From: VAZQ01 sp036406655
GTDB taxonomy: Bacteria; Pseudomonadota; Alphaproteobacteria; Rhizobiales; Xanthobacteraceae
Direction: 5' to 3'
DNA length: 64,000 bases
Assembly: GCA_036406655.1 (NCBI GenBank)
Contig: DASXAP010000245.1
Coordinates: 1-64,000, forward strand
The position numbers and the translations under genes were made by a program. Below the pieces are notes generated by a model. The model was not told the DNA's origin and searched no databases. It saw only the letters and a list, made by a program, of their open reading frames with translations. Positions 43,894-52,430 of the stretch are shown one piece after another. Position 1 is the stretch's first letter; each line of letters starts with the position of its first letter.

Positions 43894-44454
43894 ATGGGGA
43901 CTGACGGCAAGCTCGGGGATCTGACGCGGCGGGCGCGTGAGCAGGCTTCAGCCCGGCCCGTTGAAGAACCCGATCTCCGCCCGTTCTGGGAGCGCAAGCG
44001 CTTGAGCGAAATGACGGATTCCGAATGGGAGAGCCTTTGCGACGGCTGCGGCCGCTGCTGCCTGGTCAAGCTCGAGGATGCCGATGACAAGGCGCGGACC
44101 TACTTCACCGACGTGGGTTGCCGGCTGCTCGACAGCAATAGCTGCCGCTGCCGCGATTACCCCAACCGCACCAGCAAGGTGAAGGACTGCGTTCGCTTGA
44201 CCCCTCGGAACCTCGGCCGAATCGTCTGGCTTCCTCCGACCTGCGCCTATCGCCTCTTGGCCGACGGCGGCGAGCTCTACTGGTGGCACCCCCTCGTCTC
44301 CGGCGACCCGGAGACCGTGCATCAGGCCGGCATCTCGGTGCGTGGGCGCGTCGTCGCGAGCGAGGACGAGGTCGACGACAATGACCTCGAGGATCACATC
44401 GTGAGCTGGCCGCTGCGGTTGCCGAAGCCCGCGCGGAAATCTGGGAGGCGGTGA
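43894..44454 (+). CDS. ycgN: YcgN family cysteine cluster protein
   Basis: This 186-residue protein matches the YcgN/UPF0260 family. FWERKRLSEMTDSEWESLCDGCGRCCLVKLED contains CDGCGRCC, and later CRLLDSNSCRCRDYPNR and CVRLTP complete the cysteine set expected to bind zinc or an iron-sulfur cluster. LPPTCAYRLLADGGELYWWHPL is also diagnostic. Function is not proven. The start at 43894 has GGATGCGGGTAA upstream. It is divergent from the PBP gene and precedes the VapBC pair by about 90 bases. Confidence 0.9.
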   Translation: MGTDGKLGDLTRRAREQASARPVEEPDLRPFWERKRLSEMTDSEWESLCDGCGRCCLVKLEDADDKARTYFTDVGCRLLDSNSCRCRDYPNRTSKVKDCVRLTPRNLGRIVWLPPTCAYRLLADGGELYWWHPLVSGDPETVHQAGISVRGRVVASEDEVDDNDLEDHIVSWPLRLPKPARKSGRR

Positions 44455-44547
44455 TTACCCCGGTAGCTCAGCTATTTCGATTGCGGCTGCAACAAGGAAG
44501 AATTATAGAAAGAAGGAAGAATCAGAAAGATCAGGCGCGGCAGGGCC

Positions 44548-44811
44548 ATGGCTCTCAACATCAAGAACGCAGAGACCGAGAAGCTCGCCCGCGAGCTGGC
44601 TCGACGCCGAGGTCAGGGAATCACGGAAGCGGTCACCGAGGCACTGCGCAAGGAGGTCGAGCGGGAGCGCAAGAGACCCGGCCGGGGTGGCTATGACAAG
44701 TTACAGCGCGACATCGATGAGATCGTTGCGCGCGTCAAGCGACTTCCGGTGCTCGACAATAGAACGGACGATGAAATCCTCGGATACAACGATCGGGGAC
44801 ACTTCGACTGA
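44548..44811 (+). CDS. vapB: VapB-type antitoxin (Rv0623-like)
   Basis: This 87-residue antitoxin has a ribbon-helix-helix-like N-terminus, ALNIKNAETEKLARELARRRGQGITEAVTEALRKE, characteristic of the Rv0623/PSK family of VapB proteins. The C-terminus (RVKRLPVLDNRTDDEILGYNDRGHF) is the toxin-binding tail. It overlaps the vapC start by one base. The AT-rich 90-base region upstream probably contains the autoregulated promoter and operator. Confidence 0.9.
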   Translation: MALNIKNAETEKLARELARRRGQGITEAVTEALRKEVERERKRPGRGGYDKLQRDIDEIVARVKRLPVLDNRTDDEILGYNDRGHFD

Positions 44812-45209
44812 TGGTCATTGACGCGTCGGTGCTGGTCGCCATTCTGCTTGACGAGCCCGAACGCGAGGCATTCCAGCGCGTCATTGATGCTTCTGCGGCG
44901 CGGCTGGTCTCCGCCGTGACCAAGCTCGAGGCGAGCGTCGTGATGATGGCTCGGCGGGGCTCCGCGGCAGCCGACGAACTCGATCGTTTGCTTGCAGCCA
45001 TCGCGGCCATAGTTGTTCCTTTCGACAATCATCAAGCGGACGTCGCGCGCCGCGCCTTCGAACGCTACGGAAAGGGCCGGCACAGGGCGGCGCTGAATCT
45101 CGGCGACTGTGCCGCGTACGCACTGGCTATCGCGGAGGCGGAGCCGCTCTTGTTCAAGGGCACGGACTTCAGCGCGACCGATGTCGAGAGGGTGGAGCTC
45201 GGTCGGTAG
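44811..45209 (+). CDS. vapC: VapC-type PIN-domain toxin ribonuclease
   Basis: This 132-residue PIN-domain protein has conserved acidic residues D4 (VIDAS), E40 (TKLEAS), D99 (NLGDCAAYALA) and D119 (KGTDF), all expected for magnesium-dependent RNA cleavage. It is coupled to vapB (TGATG). No key residue is missing, so it should be active unless inhibited by VapB. The substrate (often tRNA or rRNA for VapC) is unknown. Confidence 0.92.
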   Translation: MVIDASVLVAILLDEPEREAFQRVIDASAARLVSAVTKLEASVVMMARRGSAAADELDRLLAAIAAIVVPFDNHQADVARRAFERYGKGRHRAALNLGDCAAYALAIAEAEPLLFKGTDFSATDVERVELGR

Positions 45210-45362
45210 ATCGCCCCAGTCGGCTCTATGAAATCTGTAGTCAACTGATCCCAGGTCAACTTCACTCTGCTTGGGTGGCGTTCGTCCCGCGCATGGCTCG
45301 CGCGGCCTGCTTCCCCTATAAGTGCCGCGCGCCTGCGCCTCCCGGCCGGCGCGAGGCATCAG

Positions 45363-46829
45363 ATGCGCGACCCTCTTCCCTCAGTGCCGGACTATCCCAG
45401 CCTCGATCATGCAGCGGCACGACGCATCGTCGTCGGCGTGCTGGTGACGATGCTCCTTGCCGCTCTCGACCAGGTCATGGTCGCGACCGCGCTGCCGAGC
45501 ATCGCCTCCGACCTCGCCGACCTCGACAATCTTCCGTGGGTGGTCACCGCCAATCTTCTGTCCGCCACCGCCGCCACTCCCCTCTACGGCAAGCTGTCCG
45601 ACATTCACGGCCGCCGCCGGATGATGCTGATCGCGATCGGCATCTACGCGGTGGGATCGCTTGCCTGCGCGCTCGCGACGACGATGCTGAGCTTGATCGT
45701 AGGTCGCGCCGTGCAGGGGCTCGGCGGCGGCGGGCTCATGCCGCTGGTGCAGACCATCATTGGCGATGTCGCTTCTCCGCGCGAGCGGCCGCGCTATCAG
45801 TCCTACACCTCGTCGACCTTCATCGTCTCGACCGTCGGCGGACCGCTGCTCGGCGGCTTCATCGCCGAGCACCTGCACTGGTCGTGGATCTTCTGGGTCA
45901 ACCTGCCGCTGTGCGGCGTCGCTTACCTGCTCACCCACAGGGTGCTGCAGCGAATGCCCCGGCACGACCGCCCGCATCGCCTCGATCTGCTCGGCGCCGC
46001 GCTGATGGTGAGCGCGGCGAGCGCCTTGATGCTCGCGCTGACCTGGGGGGGCCGGCGCCTTCCCTGGCTCTCCACTCCCATCCTCGCGCTGCTTGCGATC
46101 TCCGCCGTGCTGTGGGCTCTGTTCGCATGGCGAATGATGGCCGCGAAGGAGCCGTTCATTCCGCTCGCGGTGCTGCGCGACGGCGCCATGCGCGTCGGCA
46201 CCGGCGCCGCTTTCTTCGGAGTGGGGGTTGCGATTGCGCTGACCATCGTCCTGCCGCTCTACGCCCAGGTCGCACTGGGACTCTCGATCAGCGGCTCGGC
46301 CGCCACGATCATTGCGCTGCAAGGTGCTGCCACGACGACCTCGATCGTCGGCGGCCGGCTGCTGGTCCGCTTCACCCATTACAAGCGGGTGCCGCTCGTC
46401 GGCCTCTCCTGCGCCATGGCGGCGCTCGCTCCGCTCGCGATTGCGCCAACCGAGATCCCGCCGGCGGCGGCGCTCGCGCTCATTGCGCTCACCGGTCTTG
46501 GAATAGGCCCGATGTTTCCCTTCACCGTCGTGGTGGTGCAGAACGCGGTCGCGCTGCATCAGCTCGGCATCGCCACCGGGACGATGAACTTCTTCCGCGC
46601 GCTCGGCTCCACCTTCATCGTCACGGGCTTCGGCGCCATCGTGCTCGCCGGCATGCCGATGATCCGCGGCACGGCCGCCGGAGCAGGGCTCGCCGGCGCA
46701 GACGGCGGATCTGCTTTCAGCTGGGTTTTCGCTGCAGCGATCGCCTGCCTCGGGGTTGCGCTCGCCTGCATCCTCGCCCTGACCGAGCGTCCGCTGCGCG
46801 GCGCCGGCATGCCGCGGTCCAAGTCATAG
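45363..46829 (+). CDS. DHA2-type MFS multidrug efflux transporter (copy 1)
   Basis: This 488-residue transporter has about 14 membrane helices. Motif A-like LYGKLSDIHGRRRMM, GRAVQGLGGGGLMPLVQTIIGDV and GGPLLGGFIAEHLHWSWIFWVNLPL are the EmrB/QacA signatures. It exports drugs or other amphipathic compounds with proton exchange. It is followed by a second transporter of the same family 149 bases downstream, suggesting tandem duplication. No TetR or MarR regulator is adjacent. A start at 45363 gives a normal hydrophilic N-terminus before the first helix. Confidence 0.92.
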   Translation: MRDPLPSVPDYPSLDHAAARRIVVGVLVTMLLAALDQVMVATALPSIASDLADLDNLPWVVTANLLSATAATPLYGKLSDIHGRRRMMLIAIGIYAVGSLACALATTMLSLIVGRAVQGLGGGGLMPLVQTIIGDVASPRERPRYQSYTSSTFIVSTVGGPLLGGFIAEHLHWSWIFWVNLPLCGVAYLLTHRVLQRMPRHDRPHRLDLLGAALMVSAASALMLALTWGGRRLPWLSTPILALLAISAVLWALFAWRMMAAKEPFIPLAVLRDGAMRVGTGAAFFGVGVAIALTIVLPLYAQVALGLSISGSAATIIALQGAATTTSIVGGRLLVRFTHYKRVPLVGLSCAMAALAPLAIAPTEIPPAAALALIALTGLGIGPMFPFTVVVVQNAVALHQLGIATGTMNFFRALGSTFIVTGFGAIVLAGMPMIRGTAAGAGLAGADGGSAFSWVFAAAIACLGVALACILALTERPLRGAGMPRSKS

Positions 46830-46977
46830 AGCGCATCAGCTGGCGCCGTGCGAGAGGCCTTTCCATCATAGCTGCTCTGTTCGCGCCAGCATTGCCTCCC
46901 CGGCCGGTCGGGCGATATTCAGCCTTCCGGCGGCTGAAGATCATTTGGACCATGCCTCTGCTGCACCGAATAGCTTG

Positions 46978-48522
46978 ATGCCAATCACCTCGACGCGCCG
47001 CGCCCCCGAGCCCGATCATTCAAGCCCAAGCAGCTCTCACCCGCCGCTCAAGCAAAGCGAGGTGCGGTTGATCTTCTACGGCCTGATGCTCGGGATGTTC
47101 CTGTCTGCCCTCAATCAGACGATCGTTGCCACCGCGTTGCCGACCATCGGCCGTGACTTCGGTGATTTCGAGAACCTCTCCTGGGTCATCATTGCCTATC
47201 TGCTGGCCTCGACCGTGGTGTCCCCGGTCTATGGCAAGCTGTCCGACATCCATGGCCGCCGAGCGACAATGCTGGTCGCGATAAGCCTGTTCGTGGTCGG
47301 CTCGGCCATCTCGGCCGTGGCGCCCGGGATATTGGCGCTCATCGCCGGCCGGACGCTGCAGGGCATCGGCGGCGGCGGCATCGTGCCGCTCACCCAGACC
47401 GTCATCGCCGACATGGTCGCGCCGCGCGAACGCGGCCGCTATCAGGCCTATATGGGAACCTCCTGGATCGTTGCCGGCGTGGCAGGCCCGGCGCTCGGCG
47501 GCATCCTCGCCGAGCACCTGCATTGGTCGCTGATCTTCTGGCTCAATGTGCCGCTCGGGCTCGCCGCCGCCTTGCTCGGCTTTCACGCCATGAAGCGGCT
47601 GCCCCTGCACGCCCGCCCGCATCAGCTGGATGTGCCGGGTGCCGTGCTGATGATGGCGGCGGCCACCGTGTTTCTCGTCGCGCTCACTTCCGGCGGAGTG
47701 CGCATCCCCTGGACCTCCTCGACAATGCTGGCGCTGCTGGGGATCTCGTTCCTGCTCGGCGCGGCCTTCGTGTGGCGCCTGATGCGCGCCCCCGAGCCGT
47801 TCCTTCCGCTCACGGTCGTGCGCAATCCAGTGATGCGCGACGGCACCGCCGCAACCTCCTGGACCATGGGGGCAGTGCTCGGATTGACCGTCTATCTGCC
47901 GTTCTACCTGCAGATCGTGCACCGGCTGTCGGCGAGCGATGCCGGTCTCGCGCTCATTCCCATCGTCGTCATGACGACGCCGGGCTCGATGACCTCGGGC
48001 CGCTCGATGATGTACCTGCGGCGCTACAAGGTCTCCGCGATCGCCGGCGCGAGCATCGCCATCGCCAGCCTCACCGCGCTGGTGATCTGGCCGGCGATGC
48101 CGCTCTACGGGGTGATCGGCGTTTTGCTCCTGATCGGCTATGGCGTCGGGACCGTCTATCCGGTCGCCACCGTATCGATTCAGAATGCGGTGCCGTCCCA
48201 CCAGGTCGGCACCGCCACGGGCGCGATGAACTTCTTCCGCGCGCTTGCGAGCACGCTCGCGGTCGCGGTCATGGGCGCGATTCTCCTGTCGGGCCTCGGA
48301 GTGACACCCGATCGCGGCGCCGGCATCGAGTTGCTGGCGGAGGCCGCGGCCACGGCGGGCGCCGACAGCGTCAGCGTGTTCCGTTCGGTGTTCCTGGCAG
48401 CGGACGCGTTCCTCGTGCTCGCGCTCGTCGCCATGCTCATGATGGAGGAGCGGCCGCTGCGGGGGCAGACGACCCGGCCTGTCTCGCCGCCGGCGCAAGC
48501 GCCGCCGGCTCCGGCCGAGTAG
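46978..48522 (+). CDS. DHA2-type MFS multidrug efflux transporter (copy 2)
   Basis: This 514-residue protein is clearly homologous to the preceding one: VYGKLSDIHGRRATM, GRTLQGIGGGGIVPLTQTVIADMVAPRERGRYQ and GGILAEHLHWSLIFWLNVPL. The N-terminal 35 residues are hydrophilic and Pro/Ser-rich. The C-terminus ends with a Pro/Ala tail. The ATG at 46978 is preferred over a TTG at 46945. Two adjacent but diverged copies may have different substrates. 14 helices are expected. Confidence 0.92.
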   Translation: MPITSTRRAPEPDHSSPSSSHPPLKQSEVRLIFYGLMLGMFLSALNQTIVATALPTIGRDFGDFENLSWVIIAYLLASTVVSPVYGKLSDIHGRRATMLVAISLFVVGSAISAVAPGILALIAGRTLQGIGGGGIVPLTQTVIADMVAPRERGRYQAYMGTSWIVAGVAGPALGGILAEHLHWSLIFWLNVPLGLAAALLGFHAMKRLPLHARPHQLDVPGAVLMMAAATVFLVALTSGGVRIPWTSSTMLALLGISFLLGAAFVWRLMRAPEPFLPLTVVRNPVMRDGTAATSWTMGAVLGLTVYLPFYLQIVHRLSASDAGLALIPIVVMTTPGSMTSGRSMMYLRRYKVSAIAGASIAIASLTALVIWPAMPLYGVIGVLLLIGYGVGTVYPVATVSIQNAVPSHQVGTATGAMNFFRALASTLAVAVMGAILLSGLGVTPDRGAGIELLAEAAATAGADSVSVFRSVFLAADAFLVLALVAMLMMEERPLRGQTTRPVSPPAQAPPAPAE

Positions 48523-48654
48523 GCTCAACGGCGTTTCGTTCCCTGCGAGGCCGCCCCCTCAGGCATGCAAGTTCCGGCGGTTCAGCTCGCCGTCACTCGG
48601 GCCATATCCGATCCAGGTTGCAACAATTTGGCAATTTAATCTGGAGTTCGGAAC

Positions 48655-48897
48655 ATGACGCCGCACCTGAACACGCCGCACCTGATGCGATCACTCGCAG
48701 CCGCGATAGCCTTGCTTGGACTGCTGGCGGCGCCGGCGCTTGCCCAGAGAATTTCTTCGCAGTCGCCGGAGGCGGCGGCGCCCGATCTGGCACGTCCCAA
48801 TGTTGTGATGTTCCATGGCAAGAAGATCGGGCAGGACCCGGACCCGTTCATCCGAAACGAGATGCTGCGCCACGCTGATTCCGGGTGGGCCGACTAA
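48655..48897 (+). CDS. Small secreted hypothetical protein
   Basis: This 80-residue protein has a signal peptide ending APALAQ at residue 31, with an alternative start at residue 11 (MRSLAAAIALL). The roughly 50-residue mature part carries NVVMFHGKKIGQDPDPFIRNEMLRHADSGW. This looks like a conserved short motif rather than random sequence. No cysteines. Function unknown. It lies after the efflux genes and just before a dispersed palindromic repeat. Confidence 0.7.
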   Translation: MTPHLNTPHLMRSLAAAIALLGLLAAPALAQRISSQSPEAAAPDLARPNVVMFHGKKIGQDPDPFIRNEMLRHADSGWAD

Positions 48898-48981
48898 ATT
48901 TAGCGTTCGTTTGTGAGCACTGCGCGCGACTTCGAACTCCGATCGCATAGGCGATGACGATGCCCGCCGCGCACTCCAAAG

Positions 48982-49048
48982 GGCATGATAGCCGGCCTTG
49001 TGCCTCTCGATCCTGAATCGGGATCGCCGGGCCAAGCCGGCGATGACA
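48982..49048. repeat. Dispersed palindromic repeat, copy 1
   Basis: The element contains GCCGGCCTTGTGCC, then TCTCGATCCTGAATCGGGATCG and GGGCCAAGCCGG, ending GATGACA. A second copy in the same orientation occurs at 61511-61588. Central GATCCTGAATCGGGATC is itself a near-palindrome. Such elements are widespread between genes in Hyphomicrobiales. Confidence 0.88.
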
Positions 49049-49074
49049 GCTCGTTGCAGCCTGCGTAGCCAACC

Positions 49075-49917
49075 CTACCCGCCGCGCACGGTGCGCTCGA
49101 ACGTGGCCGGTTGCTCGAGAAAGCCGCGCTCGCTCATCCAATCCACCTTCTGCTGGAATTCGGCGGCGGAGTAGGGCTTCACCCCGGTCAATTCGGGAAG
49201 CATGCCGCCGTCGCGCAGGTGCGGCTCGAGATCGCGCAGCAGCTGCGCCCGCGCGCGGGCCTCGTTCTCCGCGAGCCAGTCGATCGCTCGATTGAGCGCG
49301 CGCCGGATCCTGGCGGCAGTCTCGTCGTCGATCGCGTCGGCTGCGACAATGCCGCCGCGCCAGCGAAGATCGGCAATCCGGCGGCATCCGGCCGCGGCGG
49401 CGCGGCTCACCAAGGGCTCCATCAGCGCAGCTGCTTCGTTGCGTCCCGATAACAGCGCATCGAGACGGTCGTTCGCGTGCTCGAGCTTGATCGCATCGAA
49501 CGGAACCCCCGCGGCCTCCATCGCCTCGATGGCCGCATAGAAGGTCCCGGCATGCCAGGTGACGGCAATCGCGATGTTGCGGAGATCGCGCAGGCTTTGG
49601 ACCGGGGAGCCGCTGCGCACCATGATGGCGCCCGTGCGCACGGTGCCGTCGAGGCCGATGATCCTGCCTCTGCCCAGCTGCTGCACGCGTTCGATCGCGC
49701 CCCACTCGCAGACCGGATAGACCTCGATCGCGCCATGCTGCAGCTCGCTCTCCTTCCAGCGCCGGGCGAAATCCTTGACCCGGCCCTCGGTGCCGTTCGG
49801 GTTGTCCTCGTGATAGGCGACGTCGAGACCTTCGTCGGCAAAGAACCCCTGCTCGACTGCCACCAGCCATGGCCGGTCGTGCGCGTTGCTGTCGCTCTGC
49901 AGGCGGATGCGTCGCAT
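49075..49917 (-). CDS. NMT1/THI5-like binding protein lacking a signal peptide
   Basis: This 280-residue protein has the NMT1/THI5-like periplasmic-binding fold: DRPWLVAVEQGFFADEGLDVAYHEDNPNGTEGRV, then LRNIAIAVTWHAGTFYAAIEAMEAAGVPFDAIKLE. The start MRRIRLQSD has no signal peptide. The upstream frame to 50604 offers none either. It may therefore be cytoplasmic, acting as an enzyme or regulator rather than a transporter component. It is reminiscent of HMP-phosphate synthase THI5 but lacks the CCCFC motif of that enzyme. No transporter genes are near. Confidence 0.8.
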   Translation of the reverse strand: MRRIRLQSDSNAHDRPWLVAVEQGFFADEGLDVAYHEDNPNGTEGRVKDFARRWKESELQHGAIEVYPVCEWGAIERVQQLGRGRIIGLDGTVRTGAIMVRSGSPVQSLRDLRNIAIAVTWHAGTFYAAIEAMEAAGVPFDAIKLEHANDRLDALLSGRNEAAALMEPLVSRAAAAGCRRIADLRWRGGIVAADAIDDETAARIRRALNRAIDWLAENEARARAQLLRDLEPHLRDGGMLPELTGVKPYSAAEFQQKVDWMSERGFLEQPATFERTVRGG

Positions 49918-50033
49918 TGGTCTCTCCTCGGGGCGCGCGTCTGATCTCGCCCGCTTCGGTGCCGCAGTATCGAAAAGATGCCCGCGCCGCACAAGAGCGA
50001 GGTGCACGCCAGGCCGCTGCCGAGGAGCCGTGA

Positions 50034-50789
50034 TCAGGGGGCGGACAGCGAGGAGCCCAGCTTGGTTGCCGTCTCGAGAAGCCAGTGCCGATAGCGGGCG
50101 AGCGGCGTGATGCCGGAGACGAACCCGCAAAGCGGCTCCCCGTCCGGGCGCGTGGTCCAGCTGACGATGCCGAAGAGCGTGCGGTCGTGCTCGTCGAGGA
50201 CCGGCCCGCCGGAGTCGCCGTTGCAGACGCCGAGCCCGGCAGTCTCGCCGAGCTTCTGCGGGTCCACCAGGCTGAGCTGTTGCGAGCTTGGCCGGTCGGT
50301 GACCGTCAGCGTCGCCGCGCGCAGCTGGCCGGCGCTCCTTTGGTCGCCTTGCGCCGCCAGCCCGAAACCGGCGACGATGAACCGGTCGCCGACCGAGGGC
50401 AGGGCGCGCCGGTCGCTGAGAGGGACCGGGCTCAGGCTCGGTGCCGGGTCGCGTGCCAGCTTGATGAGCGCCAGGTCCGGGCTGTCGGCGGCATCGGCGC
50501 GCGAGGCGAATTGCGGATGCGGCGCCACCGCCGCCACGTTCTTCGCGTTCCGGCGACCGCCCTCGAAGGTCACCAGCCGGTATCGGCCGCTGCTCAGCAC
50601 GCAATGTCCGGCGGTGAGCGCCAGATCGGAGGCGATCGCCACTCCGGTGCAGAGGCTGCGCTCCGCCACGATCAGCACCACGTGGCGGGCGATGGCGCGG
50701 TCGGCCGGCTTGGCGCCGCCGACGAGGGCAGCCGCGGGGAACGACAAGAGCATGAGCACGGCGGCGAGGAGGCCGGCCGCGCCAGCCAT
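50034..50789 (-). CDS. Trypsin-like (S1) serine protease
   Basis: This 251-residue exported protease has a signal peptide (AGLLAAVLMLLSFPAAALVGG) and all three catalytic residues: H62 in LTAGHC, D105 in DLALIK and S193 in GDSGGP. LVGG after the signal resembles an IVGG-type mature N-terminus. Disulfides are suggested by LCTGV...GHC and the C-terminal cysteines (GVCNGDSGG, EPLCGF). It probably acts in the periplasm or outside the cell. The start at 50789 lies 10 bases after the stop of the coiled-coil gene, which lies upstream on the same strand. Confidence 0.92.
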   Translation of the reverse strand: MAGAAGLLAAVLMLLSFPAAALVGGAKPADRAIARHVVLIVAERSLCTGVAIASDLALTAGHCVLSSGRYRLVTFEGGRRNAKNVAAVAPHPQFASRADAADSPDLALIKLARDPAPSLSPVPLSDRRALPSVGDRFIVAGFGLAAQGDQRSAGQLRAATLTVTDRPSSQQLSLVDPQKLGETAGLGVCNGDSGGPVLDEHDRTLFGIVSWTTRPDGEPLCGFVSGITPLARYRHWLLETATKLGSSLSAP

Positions 50790-50799
50790 GGTACGGCCC

Positions 50800-51150
50800 C
50801 TAGGTGCGGCCGGCCTGGCGTGGATCGCGCTCCTTCTTGAAGAACGTCTGCTCGACCTCGTTGTGAATCCGCAGCAGCCAGGCCTCGGCCCGCGAGGCTC
50901 GGTCGCGGTAGTGGGCAGCTTCCCCCTCGAGCTCGCGCAGTCGCTCCTCGGCGGCTCGAAGCTGAAACGAAAGCTTGTGCGCGAGATCCATGGCCCGGGC
51001 ACAGTCCTCCTTGGCCATGTCGGAGGCCTTCTGCAGCAAGGCAATGATGCTGCGGCCGGAATCGTCGGCGACGACATTGGCGGCCGGCTGCCCTTTCGGG
51101 CCCGGGGCAAACGGTACAATAGTGGTCGGCTTCTCCGCATTCCCGCTCAT
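50800..51150 (-). CDS. Coiled-coil hypothetical protein
   Basis: This 116-residue soluble protein starts MSGNAEKPTTIVPF. After a Pro/Gly-rich N-terminus it has a long helix rich in charged heptads (ALLQKASDMAKEDCARAMDLAHKLSFQL, AEERLRELEGEAAHYRDRASRAEAWL) suited to a coiled coil. It lies just upstream of the trypsin-like gene on the same strand, so the two may be co-transcribed. Similar short proteins are found in rhizobial genomes, but no function is known. Confidence 0.8.
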   Translation of the reverse strand: MSGNAEKPTTIVPFAPGPKGQPAANVVADDSGRSIIALLQKASDMAKEDCARAMDLAHKLSFQLRAAEERLRELEGEAAHYRDRASRAEAWLLRIHNEVEQTFFKKERDPRQAGRT

Positions 51151-51321
51151 CGCTATGCACTCCCTGACTGCGACGCCCTCTGATGCAGAAGTGGTAATGT
51201 AGCACACCTGCGGCGGGTCGGGCCGGAAAAGTTTTTCTCGGAGGGTGAGGCGGACCGGGGGAAGCAGGCCGAAAACCGGCTCGCAGGCAGGCTGCGCCGC
51301 GGGCGGGCTTTCGCGGCCGGG

Positions 51322-51597
51322 CTAGGCGCGGGCGGCGAGCAGCATGCCGGCCGCGTTCGGAATCTCGACGTCGATGGCCAGCGTGGAGACGTTGGCGCCC
51401 CGCTCCATGCGCACCTGCACGTGGTCGTGCTCCACGGTCACGTGCTTGGCGATGGCGCCGAGTATCTCCTCGCGCAGAATGCCGAGCAGATCGGGCTGGC
51501 CGCGCGCCGCCGCCCGCTCGTGGGAGAGGAGAATCTGCAGCCGCTCCCGCGCTACGGGGGCGGAACCCCGGCGCCGGAACAGGTTGAAGAAGCTCAT
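51322..51597 (-). CDS. minE: Cell division topological specificity factor MinE
   Basis: This 91-residue protein starts MSFFNLFRRRGSAPVARERLQILLSHERAAA, where the membrane-binding amphipathic start and the MinD-contact helix (RLQILLSHERA) are clear. EEILGAIAKHVTVEHDHVQVRMERG forms the dimerisation beta part. MinE stimulates MinD ATPase and produces pole-to-pole oscillation so that MinC blocks division away from midcell. It overlaps minD by four bases (ATGA). Confidence 0.96.
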   Translation of the reverse strand: MSFFNLFRRRGSAPVARERLQILLSHERAAARGQPDLLGILREEILGAIAKHVTVEHDHVQVRMERGANVSTLAIDVEIPNAAGMLLAARA

Positions 51598-52409
51598 GCC
51601 GCTCTCCGTCCGAACAGCCGGTCGAGGAGCCGCTTGCGCTCGTTCGGGATCGTCATCGCCACCTGCTCGCCCTTCAGCCTGCGCGCGGCGTCGGCATAGG
51701 CGCGCGCGGGAGCGCTCGCCGGATTGTTGACTGTGACCGGCACGCCCACGTTCGAGGCGCGCAGCACCTCCTCGCTTTCGGGAATGATGCCGATGAGCGG
51801 CGTCGAGAGGATATCGAGGACGTCCTCGATGTTGAGCATCTCGCCGCGGGTGGCGCGCTGCGGGTCGTAGCGGGTGATGAGGATGTGCTTCTCCACCCTC
51901 TGGCCCTTCTCGGCTCTTTCGGTCTTGGAATCGAGCAGGCCGATGATGCGGTCGGAATCGCGCACCGAGGACACTTCCGGGTTGGTCACGATCACCGCCG
52001 CGTCGGCGAACCGCATGGCGAGGGTGGCGCCGCGCTCGATGCCGGCCGGGCTGTCGCAGATCACCCAGTCGAACCTGGTGCGCATTTCCTTGATCACGGT
52101 GGCGATCCCGTGCTCGGTCAGGGCGTCCTTGTCGCGGGTTTGCGAGGCGGGAAGCAGCCACAGGTTTTCCAGCTTCTTGTCGCGGATCAGCGCCTGCGAG
52201 AGGCGGGCCACGCCCTGCACGACGTTGATCAGGTCGAAGACCACCCGGCGCTCCGCGCCCAGCACCAGGTCGAGGTTGCGCAGGCCGACATCGAAGTCGA
52301 TCACCCCGACCTTCTGTCCGGCCTGCGCGAGCGCCGCACCGAGCGCGGCGGTCGAGGTCGTCTTGCCCACTCCGCCCTTGCCAGACGTGATCACCAGGAC
52401 CTTGGACAT
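51594..52409 (-). CDS. minD: Septum site-determining ATPase MinD
   Basis: This 271-residue ParA-type ATPase has a deviant Walker A GKGGVGKT at residues 10-17, DFDVGLRNLDLVLG (switch I/Walker A') and the C-terminal amphipathic membrane helix NERKRLLDRLFGRRAA. MinD binds membrane with ATP, recruits MinC and is released by MinE. The order is minC-minD-minE on the minus strand, with minD 21 bases after minC. Confidence 0.97.
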   Translation of the reverse strand: MSKVLVITSGKGGVGKTTSTAALGAALAQAGQKVGVIDFDVGLRNLDLVLGAERRVVFDLINVVQGVARLSQALIRDKKLENLWLLPASQTRDKDALTEHGIATVIKEMRTRFDWVICDSPAGIERGATLAMRFADAAVIVTNPEVSSVRDSDRIIGLLDSKTERAEKGQRVEKHILITRYDPQRATRGEMLNIEDVLDILSTPLIGIIPESEEVLRASNVGVPVTVNNPASAPARAYADAARRLKGEQVAMTIPNERKRLLDRLFGRRAA

Positions 52410-52430
52410 ATGTGCGATCTCCCCGCCTTT

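Noticed and set aside
44458..44475. CCCGGTAGCTCAGC resembling the 5-prime end of a tRNA
   Set aside because: The D-stem-like string is not followed by an anticodon arm, T-arm (GGTTCGAATC) or matching acceptor stem.
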